Assembly (NCBI GenBank): GCA_946221975.1
Contig: CAMIGT010000059.1
Coordinates: 1-7,164 of the forward strand
DNA length: 7,164 bases
DNA from: an uncultured Blastococcus sp.
GTDB taxonomy: Bacteria; Actinomycetota; Actinomycetes; Mycobacteriales; Antricoccaceae
Direction of reading: 5' to 3'
Part shown: piece by piece, positions 1 through 5,218 of the stretch
How positions within the stretch are numbered: the first letter of the stretch is position 1
Layout of the letters: each line of letters begins with the position of its first letter
Position numbers and translations under genes: made by a program
Notes under the pieces: model-generated
What the model was told of the DNA's origin: nothing
The model's input: only the letters and a program-made list of their open reading frames with translations
Database searches by the model: none

Positions 1-1722
1 GAGCCGTTCCCGCCACGACTCGGCGAAGCCAGCTCGGGCCTGCGCACGATCGCCGACGATCGTGAAGCTACCGGCCGGGTTGCGGATCCGCAGCATCTGC
101 CACTGCGCATCAGTGAGCTCCTGCGCCTCGTCGACGATGATGTGGGCAAACGGTCCGGCCAGCGGATCGGTGGGTGCCACGCCGTTGTGGTCGGACAGCG
201 CGTCGCGTAGATCCTCGCCGCGCAGCATCGTGACCGCGCCTTCGCCGTCGTCGTCGGTCGCCAGGATGTCATCGACGACGTCGGCCATCCGAGCGCGTTC
301 GGCCTCGTCCGCCACGCGCTTGCGTTGCCGCGCCCGCACGACCTCCGGATCGCCCAGTCGCTGCCGCGCGGCGTCCAGCAGCGGCAGGTCCTCGACCGTC
401 CACGCCCGCGGTTCGGCGCGCTGCAACAACTGCACGTCCTCCCGACTCAGCCACGGTGCACTCATCCGCAGGTACGCCGGGACCGAGTACAGGTCGGCGA
501 CGAGGTCGGTCGCATCGATCAGCGGCCATGCGTGGTGGAGGGCAGCGAGCAGCTCCTCGTGCTTCTCCAAGTCCGACATCACCCGTGCCGGGGTCAGCTC
601 TCCGTCGTACTTGTCCAGCAGGATGTCGACCAGCTCCTGCAGCACGCGTTCGCGCGCGAGGTTATGCGGCGTGCCCGGATCGGGTGCCGCGAACGCCTCG
701 GCCCAGTCGCTCGCGCTGAGCCACAGTTCGCAGTCGCCGAGGTCAAGGTGCATTCCGGTGCCCGGCGGTTCTTCGTAGAACCGTACGGCCGGCTCGATCG
801 CCGTGACCAGGTGCGCGGTCGACTTCAGCGCAGCGACCGCGGGATCGGGCTCAGGGCTGACATCCGCGCCCTGCGGCACCAGGTCGCGCAGCGTACACAT
901 CTGCACGCCCTCCTCGCCGAGGCTGGGCAGCACGTCGGCGACGTAGTTCAGGTACGGCTCGTGCGGCCCAACGAACAGCACGCCGCCGCGTTCGTGTCCG
1001 AGTCGCGGGTCGGAGTAGAGCAGGTATGCCGCACGATGTAGCGCGACGACCGTCTTGCCCGTCCCGGGACCGCCGTCGACGACGAGCGTCCCGCGCGAGG
1101 TCGCCCGGATGACGGCGTCCTGGTCAGCGGCGATGGTGGCGAGTACGTCGCGCATCTGCGGTGACCGGCTCGTCGCCAGACTGGCGATGAACGCCGACTG
1201 GTCGTCGAGGCTCGCCCCGCTGGCGAGGCCGTCGACGGTGAAGGCCTCATCCCAGTAGTCACTGACCCGGCCGACGCTCCAGCGGTAGCGCCGGCGGCTG
1301 ACCAGCCCCATCGGACTGGCGTGGGTGGCGGCAAAGAACGGTTCGGCGGTCGCCGACCGCCAGTCGACGAGCAGCCGTCGGCCGTCCCGGTCGCTCAACC
1401 CGACGCGTCCGATGTACACCGGCTCAGGCTGGTCGTCGAACACCATGCGTCCGAGGCACAGATCGATGCCGTAGCGGCGAAACGTGCGCAACCTGGCCGA
1501 CAGCCGCCGAACCTCCTGGTCGCGTTCGAGCGCGCCGGTGCCACGGCGCCCGCCCGACTTGAGGGTGGCGTCAAGGCGCGCGGCGAGCTCGGTGACCGTG
1601 CCGTCGATCGCTTCGGCGATGGCGGCGAACTGCGCTTCGTCGGCGGCGATGTGCGCCGCGTCGGACTTCGCAGCGAGGGAGTCGGGAAGGTCGAAGGCGC
1701 TGGAGGAGACGGCAGGGGTCAC
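1..1722 (-). CDS. helR: HelR-type RNA polymerase recycling motor ATPase (rifamycin protection), C-terminus cut by window edge
   Basis: This is a superfamily 1 helicase-like ATPase of the HelD/HelR group. These proteins bind RNA polymerase rather than DNA; HelR homologues displace rifamycins from the polymerase and recycle stalled enzyme (family knowledge). The reading frame is open from a GTG at 1722 to the left edge, giving 574 codons without a stop. About 130-190 C-terminal residues are probably missing, since relatives run to roughly 700-760 residues. Visible landmarks are an N-terminal helical region (about 1-80), a HelR-like block with LVDWRSATAEPFF followed by RRRYRWSVGR, Walker A GGPGTGKT at 217-224, Walker B IIVDEAQ ending at 534, and a motif III-like VGDRAQAR at 556-563. 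GGAG lies 4 nt before the GTG. No upstream in-frame ATG or GTG was found in the 54 bases before the start. A rifamycin-associated element lies upstream, which strongly supports HelR over a generic UvrD/HelD helicase. It is transcribed away from the acetyltransferase behind it, 116 bp distant. Confidence 0.9.
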   Translation of the reverse strand, partial: MTPAVSSSAFDLPDSLAAKSDAAHIAADEAQFAAIAEAIDGTVTELAARLDATLKSGGRRGTGALERDQEVRRLSARLRTFRRYGIDLCLGRMVFDDQPEPVYIGRVGLSDRDGRRLLVDWRSATAEPFFAATHASPMGLVSRRRYRWSVGRVSDYWDEAFTVDGLASGASLDDQSAFIASLATSRSPQMRDVLATIAADQDAVIRATSRGTLVVDGGPGTGKTVVALHRAAYLLYSDPRLGHERGGVLFVGPHEPYLNYVADVLPSLGEEGVQMCTLRDLVPQGADVSPEPDPAVAALKSTAHLVTAIEPAVRFYEEPPGTGMHLDLGDCELWLSASDWAEAFAAPDPGTPHNLARERVLQELVDILLDKYDGELTPARVMSDLEKHEELLAALHHAWPLIDATDLVADLYSVPAYLRMSAPWLSREDVQLLQRAEPRAWTVEDLPLLDAARQRLGDPEVVRARQRKRVADEAERARMADVVDDILATDDDGEGAVTMLRGEDLRDALSDHNGVAPTDPLAGPFAHIIVDEAQELTDAQWQMLRIRNPAGSFTIVGDRAQARAGFAESWRERL

Positions 1723-1759
1723 GAGGCTCCGTTCGAGGCAGAGGAGAAGGACAGCAGCG

Positions 1760-1790
1760 ATTCTGCGCCACCGACCCGGTCTTGCCGCAA
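1760..1790 (-). promoter_or_regulatory. Candidate helR promoter with its -35 box inside the RAE
   Basis: TTGCGG at 1790-1785 is a possible -35 box (TTG of TTGACA kept) and CAGAAT at 1765-1760 a possible -10 box (second, fifth and sixth consensus positions kept). They are 19 nt apart, slightly longer than ideal. A start near 1753 would give a leader of about 30 nt containing the GGAG ribosome site. The -35 box would be embedded in the palindromic core of the RAE, so whatever binds the RAE could directly govern polymerase binding. Box matches are modest. Confidence 0.4.
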
Positions 1791-1795
1791 GCCCC
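1777..1795 (-). promoter_or_regulatory. Rifamycin-associated element (RAE) upstream of helR
   Basis: On the minus strand the 19 bases read GGGGCTTGCGGCAAGACCG. The published RAE consensus, as I recall it, is GGGGCTTGCGGCAAGGCCC, so 17 of 19 positions agree, including the whole 15-base left part. The core CTTGCGGCAAG is an 11-bp palindrome flanked by GG/CC, with the same unpaired flanking position as the consensus. RAEs sit upstream of rifamycin-inactivating genes and helR in actinobacteria and are needed for induction by rifamycins (established). Here the element ends 54 nt before the helR GTG. The functional claim is inferred from sequence identity and gene context. Confidence 0.85.
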
Positions 1796-1838
1796 CATCT
1801 CCGCTATAAGTTGAAAGTGAGGGGATCGGTAGGCGGTG

Positions 1839-2432
1839 CTAGATGGCCTCGCGCCACATGGACCAACCGGTCGGACCGTCGATCCCCAGCTGCATGTCGT
1901 CGACCACGGTGAAGCCGAACTTGCGGTAGAAGTCCACATTGACCGGGTTGGTCGTCTCAAGCTTGATCGGCTTGCCCGTCGACTCCGACAGCTCCAACAG
2001 GTCGCTCATCAACGCTCGCCCGTAGCCGGAACCCTGCTCCTGCGGGTCGACTGCCAGGAACTGCAGATAGAGGGCCGGCTGCTGCGGTCCCAAGCTCGCC
2101 AGCCGCGCCATCCCGGCTGCGACGTTGCGGGAGTGCTCACGACCGACGAGGGCGCGCAGTATGCCGGTTGGCGACGGGAAGGTGTCCGGACGCGACCGCG
2201 GAAAGGCGGTGTCGCGACCGACGCCGACGGCGACAGGCGGGTCGTCACCGACGACCTTGATCAGCCCGATCTCCGCGTAGCGCTCGACAAACAAACCAAG
2301 CCAGGCGGCGATGCAGTCGGTGCGGATCGCTGGTTCTGGAAATATCCAACGCATCATCGGATCGTTCGCATACGCGCGCGCCAGCAGCGAACGAACCCCG
2401 ATCACGGAATGAAGATCGACGTCGGTATCCAT
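1839..2432 (-). CDS. GNAT-family N-acetyltransferase, substrate unknown
   Basis: A 197-residue protein of the Gcn5-related acetyltransferase fold, which transfers acetyl from acetyl-CoA to an amine. The acetyl-CoA loop is visible as QFLAVDPQEQGSGYGRAL (about 124-141), with the Q-x-x-G-x-G pattern at Q131-G136. The C-terminal TNPVNVDFYRKFGF block (161-174) is the usual strand-helix at the end of the fold. The overall arrangement, with a helical N-terminal half containing ANDPMMRWIFPEP, resembles the group that includes puromycin acetyltransferase-like proteins; that does not establish the substrate. I chose ATG 2432 over the in-frame ATG at 2477. The family-like sequence begins soon after it, the extra 15 residues look non-conserved, and TAACGT placed 7 nt before ATG 2432 suggests leaderless translation. 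No clear Shine-Dalgarno precedes 2432. The permease stop codon lies 76 bp upstream on the same strand, so read-through from it is also possible. Confidence 0.88.
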   Translation of the reverse strand: MDTDVDLHSVIGVRSLLARAYANDPMMRWIFPEPAIRTDCIAAWLGLFVERYAEIGLIKVVGDDPPVAVGVGRDTAFPRSRPDTFPSPTGILRALVGREHSRNVAAGMARLASLGPQQPALYLQFLAVDPQEQGSGYGRALMSDLLELSESTGKPIKLETTNPVNVDFYRKFGFTVVDDMQLGIDGPTGWSMWREAI

Positions 2433-2445
2433 CGATTTGACGTTA
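2433..2445 (-). promoter_or_regulatory. Candidate -10 box for leaderless acetyltransferase transcript
   Basis: TAACGT at 2445-2440 fits the actinobacterial TANNNT -10 pattern. It is followed by exactly 7 nt and then ATG at 2432, so transcription would begin at the start codon. No recognisable -35 box lies at the expected distance (the stretch is CG-only), and no Shine-Dalgarno precedes this ATG. This spacing is the main reason to prefer the 2432 start. Confidence 0.35.
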
Positions 2446-2508
2446 GTACAGTTCGGTGTCGTCGGGCGGTCGTCCACCGCGTCGGTAGCTGCTTTAGTTT
2501 CGCAATCG

Positions 2509-3876
2509 CTACAGGCTGGACGGCCACACCAGGCCGAAGACGAGCAGCACCGGACCGATCACAATCATCGAGAGTCCCCAGCGGGTCAGCAGGTGCGTCA
2601 CGCGTTCGCGTTGGTCTGCCGGTGTGGTTGCGGTGAGCGTTGCCCCGACCGTCGAGAAGGGCGAGACGTCGACGATCGACGAGCAGACGCCAAGAGCGCT
2701 GATGATCGCCCAGCCCGGGATGTTCTCCGCAGCCACGAGGGGGATCGCGAGCGGGACGAGCGCGGCGAGGATGCCCGTGGTGGAAGCGAACGCCGAGACG
2801 AGCCCGCCGATCAGACAGATCACGAACGCCGCGATGATGGGCGCGCCGACCTTGGCGGCGTACTCGCCGAGGGTGTCGACCGCGCCCATCGCCTGCAAGA
2901 CAGAGACGTAGGTGATGATGCCGCCGACCAGCAACGCGGTCGACCAGTCGATCTTCCCGATCGCTGCCTTGCCGTCCGTCGGGCGGATAAACGCGAGCAC
3001 CGCCGCGAGGGCGAAGCACAGTACGCCGATGTCCGGCTCTTTGCCCATCAGCGACAGCACGACGACCAGGGCGATGAGGATGACCATGAACGCGACCGTC
3101 AGCCAGTGGATGCCCGACAGCCGGTTATCGGGTGTCTCGTCGGCGATGGTGCGAAGCGGCTTTCCGTCCTTGTCGGCCTCGTATCGTTCATCTTTCGGGC
3201 GACCCGTGCCGCTGGCGTAGGACGTGGTGAACGATGGAGTCGTGCGCTCGATGTCGTCGGCGAAGTCGCCGCGTTCACGCAGCAGCTTCGGGCCGCCGAA
3301 CATGAAGAACGCGACCGCAAACAGTACGAGGTTGACCGCGAGGGCCAGCAGAAACAGCGTGATGGCCGACATCGGGATATCCGCATCTCGCGCCGTGCCA
3401 TACGTGACGATGCCGAAGAGGCTGGTGGGTGCGAACCCTCCCGCGCTCAGTCCGCACCCGACCGCAAGCGCCATCAGCATCGGGTCGATCTTGAAGCGCC
3501 GCGCCAGCGGCATGGCGACCGGAGCGGTCACCAGCCCGGCCAGCGGCGATCCCATCGCCGAGATGCCCATGGTGAGGCCGAAGAAGACGAGCGGGATGAG
3601 CACCGCTCGGTTGCCGACCTTGCGTAACGCGGCTTCAACGAGCCGGTCGATCGTGCCGTTGACCTGGGCTATCCCGAAGAAGTAGGTGACGCCGACGAGC
3701 AGCACCAGGATCGACACGGGGAAGCCGGCGAAGACCTCGTCGATCGAGATCTTGGCGAGCCAGATGCCGACACCAAACGCGGCAGGCAACGTGACGACGC
3801 CGATGTGTACGTCGCGAATCGCCGCCGCGGCAAACAACACCACCAGGATGGCGATGGCGATCAGGTCGAGATCCAT
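2509..3876 (-). CDS. MatC/SLC13-like (ion transporter superfamily) anion permease, probably dicarboxylate
   Basis: A 455-residue integral membrane transporter. Its length and the N-terminal MDLDLIAIAILVVLF and GVVTLPAAFGVGIWLAK segments resemble the MatC N-terminal family of dicarboxylate/malonate carriers within the ion transporter superfamily. Hydrophobic spans fill residues 3-190 and 257-452. Between them is a charged, probably cytoplasmic loop (about 195-255) rich in D, E, R and K. The two halves carry comparable re-entrant-like motifs, GISAMGSPLAG (104-114) and IVDVSPFSTVGATL (401-414), as expected for the internal duplication of this fold. The ATG at 3876 has GGAG 5 nt upstream and directly precedes the first span. 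An upstream extension of the frame by 78 residues is non-membrane, would overlap the divergent gene, and was rejected. The gene heads the minus-strand block and is 76 bp ahead of the acetyltransferase. Substrate is inferred from family only; other organic acids or oxyanions remain possible. Confidence 0.85.
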   Translation of the reverse strand: MDLDLIAIAILVVLFAAAAIRDVHIGVVTLPAAFGVGIWLAKISIDEVFAGFPVSILVLLVGVTYFFGIAQVNGTIDRLVEAALRKVGNRAVLIPLVFFGLTMGISAMGSPLAGLVTAPVAMPLARRFKIDPMLMALAVGCGLSAGGFAPTSLFGIVTYGTARDADIPMSAITLFLLALAVNLVLFAVAFFMFGGPKLLRERGDFADDIERTTPSFTTSYASGTGRPKDERYEADKDGKPLRTIADETPDNRLSGIHWLTVAFMVILIALVVVLSLMGKEPDIGVLCFALAAVLAFIRPTDGKAAIGKIDWSTALLVGGIITYVSVLQAMGAVDTLGEYAAKVGAPIIAAFVICLIGGLVSAFASTTGILAALVPLAIPLVAAENIPGWAIISALGVCSSIVDVSPFSTVGATLTATTPADQRERVTHLLTRWGLSMIVIGPVLLVFGLVWPSSL

Positions 3877-3922
3877 GAGGACTCCGCTCGGAGGATTCTG
3901 CTGAACGGGACACGTGTGCTCG

Positions 3923-3951
3923 AACCTACTGCATCGCAACCGAGATTTAAC
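3923..3951 (-). promoter_or_regulatory. Candidate permease promoter (leftward)
   Basis: On the minus strand TAGGTT at 3928-3923 fits TANNNT as a -10 box. The hexamer 17 nt upstream, GTTAAA at 3951-3946, is a weak -35. A start near 3916 would leave a leader of about 40 nt with the GGAG ribosome site. The -35 overlaps that of the opposing rightward promoter. Confidence 0.35.
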
Positions 3952-3955
3952 CGAG
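3938..3955. repeat. Direct repeat AACCGAG in the divergent promoter region
   Basis: AACCGAG occurs at 3938-3944 and again at 3949-3955, separated by ATTT, giving an 11-bp period close to one turn of DNA. The pair overlaps the candidate -35 boxes of both divergent promoters. This is the geometry expected of a regulator binding one face of the helix. The repeat units are short, so chance is not excluded. Confidence 0.45.
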
Positions 3956-3985
3956 GTCGAGGTCGGTACGGCACAATGGTCGATC
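3947..3985 (+). promoter_or_regulatory. Candidate leaderless promoter of the membrane-protein operon
   Basis: CACAAT at 3972-3977 matches four of six -10 consensus positions and is followed by 8 nt and then GTG at 3986. TTAACC at 3947-3952 matches four of six -35 positions, at a long 19-nt spacing. No Shine-Dalgarno precedes the GTG. Together this suggests a leaderless or near-leaderless transcript. Confidence 0.45.
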
Positions 3986-4657
3986 GTGGAAGAGACGTGG
4001 CGAGATGGGTTCGTGGCGGCCATGCAGCGCAGGCAGGCCAGCAACGACCAGATCAACAAGGAGCTGGAGTCGGCGGCCGACAAGGCAGACGACGAGGGCA
4101 AGACCCCCAAGGGCGCGCTCGGAGATCCGGCCGAGTACGCCGCGTCACTGGACTACCCGGATAAGCGATTCAAGTACGGCGAGGCGCTCGCCGGGGCCGC
4201 CGTACTCGTCGGCGCATTCGTGCTCAGCGACGGTCTGCTGGCGGTGCGGGACGAGACGGCGTACGAGCTGTCACTCGGTTCGCTGATCGCGTGGTTCCTC
4301 GTCTTTAGCGGGGTGCTGCTGTGCTTGTACCTGGCCACGAAGTACTCCGGCGCGGTCGTCCTGTCGGTGGCGGTGCCGCTGCTGCTGGTCTGGGCATTCG
4401 TGACGCAGGCGTCGACGCCGATCCTGTGGCGAGGCGATCCGGTCGTTGCGATCGTCGCGGGCGCGATCGTGCTGGTGCTGGCTTTTGCTTATGTTGCAAG
4501 CTATCTACAGCGCCAGAATGCCAACCCGATCCGTGACCCTGACTCCGGCGACGACATTCGCTTCGGCGACCAGAAGCCGTCGTTCGTGCAGTTATGGGGA
4601 CCGCTGGTCTACATGGCCGTGGCCGTCGCACTCGTCGTCATCTTGCTGATCGTCTGA
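3986..4657 (+). CDS. Conserved-type hypothetical membrane protein, five predicted spans
   Basis: I do not recognise a family. The predicted 223-residue protein has a charged, helical N-terminal region (1-64) containing a polar stretch with MQRRQASNDQINKELESAADKADDE, probably cytoplasmic. Five hydrophobic spans follow at about 66-87, 97-118, 121-141, 152-174 and 200-222. A hydrophilic loop (about 175-199) with NPIRDPDSGDD lies before the last span, and the protein ends two residues after it, at LLIV. No catalytic or metal motif was seen and no signal peptide. The start at GTG 3986 is chosen because a good -10 box lies just upstream. The frame stays open to a GTG at 3914, but the extra residues look random and would overlap the promoter region. 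It is first in a rightward run, 32 bp ahead of argA. A role linked to arginine or amidohydrolase metabolism would be guesswork. Confidence 0.75.
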   Translation: MEETWRDGFVAAMQRRQASNDQINKELESAADKADDEGKTPKGALGDPAEYAASLDYPDKRFKYGEALAGAAVLVGAFVLSDGLLAVRDETAYELSLGSLIAWFLVFSGVLLCLYLATKYSGAVVLSVAVPLLLVWAFVTQASTPILWRGDPVVAIVAGAIVLVLAFAYVASYLQRQNANPIRDPDSGDDIRFGDQKPSFVQLWGPLVYMAVAVALVVILLIV

Positions 4658-4689
4658 CGAGCGGCACCACGAGAGGCAAGATAGGCAGC
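4654..4689 (+). promoter_or_regulatory. Candidate internal leaderless promoter for argA
   Basis: CTGACG at 4654-4659 matches four of six -35 positions and overlaps the stop codon of the preceding gene. CAAGAT at 4677-4682 keeps three of six -10 positions (second, fifth and sixth). Spacing is 17 nt. Seven bases later comes the argA ATG, where transcription would start. The only Shine-Dalgarno-like element is a weak AGG 4 nt from the ATG. Confidence 0.5.
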
Positions 4690-5193
4690 ATGCCCGCAGA
4701 CATCGTCATTCGCCGTGCCCGCACGAAGGACGTCGCCGCGATTCGTCGGATCGCCGCTCCGCTGGTCGAGGCACGCGTGCTGGTGGCCAAGGAGGCTGTC
4801 GCCTACTACGAAGGACTTCAGGACTTCCGAGTCGCCGAAACCGACGGCCGGATCGTCGGGTTCGGTGCGTTGCACGTGATGTGGGAGGACCTCGCCGAAG
4901 TGCGCACGCTGGCGGTGTCCTCCGAAGTCAAGGGCACCGGCGTCGGCGGGATGCTGCTCGAGCAGTTGCTCGATGACGCGCGTGAGCTAGGGGTCAGCCG
5001 AGTCTTCTGCCTCACCTTCGAGACCGCGTTCTTCGAAGCCCATGGGTTCACCGAGATCGAAGGAACCCCGGTCGAGCCCGCGGTTTTTGCCGAGCTGCTG
5101 CGCTCGCACGACGACGGTGTCGCGGAGTTTCTCGACCTTGCCCGTGTCAAACCCAATACCCTCGGCAACAGCCGGATGCTCCGCGTCTTCTAG
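4690..5193 (+). CDS. argA: Short-type amino-acid N-acetyltransferase (N-acetylglutamate synthase)
   Basis: This 167-residue GNAT enzyme should acetylate L-glutamate with acetyl-CoA to give N-acetylglutamate, the first step of arginine synthesis, in the cytoplasm. It strongly resembles the single-domain mycobacterial ArgA (Rv2747 type), which lacks the amino-acid-kinase domain of classical E. coli ArgA. Shared blocks as I recall them are FGALHVMWEDLAEVRTLAV (58-76), the acetyl-CoA loop KGTGVGG (81-87), LTFETAFFEAHGFTEIEGTP (108-127) and a highly conserved tail, GVAEFLDLARVKPNTLGNSR (143-162). The protein begins with the typical IVIRRARTKDV. The ATG at 4690 is selected for the promoter spacing before it; the frame continues upstream only into the previous gene. 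The downstream amidohydrolase starts 25 bp after its stop. No argJ, argB, argC or other arginine gene is visible nearby. Glutamine can also serve as substrate in the mycobacterial enzyme. Confidence 0.93.
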   Translation: MPADIVIRRARTKDVAAIRRIAAPLVEARVLVAKEAVAYYEGLQDFRVAETDGRIVGFGALHVMWEDLAEVRTLAVSSEVKGTGVGGMLLEQLLDDARELGVSRVFCLTFETAFFEAHGFTEIEGTPVEPAVFAELLRSHDDGVAEFLDLARVKPNTLGNSRMLRVF

Positions 5194-5218
5194 CAAACCG
5201 CACCATGAAAGGAATCTG

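Noticed and set aside
62..1041. Plus-strand open frames over the left region
   Set aside because: The minus-strand frame carries Walker A, Walker B and HelR-specific blocks across the whole span. The plus-strand translations are low-complexity S/R-rich or unrelated.
1723..1838. Possible terminator after the acetyltransferase
   Set aside because: No GC stem followed by a T-run was found on the minus strand. The only strong inverted repeat here is the RAE.
2437..3627. Long plus-strand open frame (396 codons) opposite the permease
   Set aside because: Its translation is dominated by R, D, E and Q with no recognisable motif, as expected for the mirror of a hydrophobic GC-rich gene. The minus-strand permease is clearly coding.
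3882..3893. CTCCG-CT-CGGAG inverted repeat covering the permease ribosome site
   Set aside because: The stem is only 4-5 bp with a 2-4 nt loop. It is too weak to call a switch, and the arms may just reflect a GGAG site beside GC-rich sequence.
3910..3917. Perfect 8-bp palindrome ACACGTGT between the divergent genes
   Set aside because: Flanking bases do not extend the symmetry and there is no second copy. It is short enough to arise by chance.
3953..3964. Tandem GAGGTC repeat
   Set aside because: Two copies of a 6-mer in a GC-rich region are expected by chance, and neither matches a known operator.
3914..3985. N-terminal extension of the membrane protein from GTG 3914
   Set aside because: The added 24 residues look random, no ribosome site precedes them, and they would cover the promoter boxes and direct repeat.
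3877..4110. 78-residue N-terminal extension of the permease frame to 4110
   Set aside because: It would overlap the divergent gene, is not membrane-like, and the ATG at 3876 has a good ribosome site directly before the first span.
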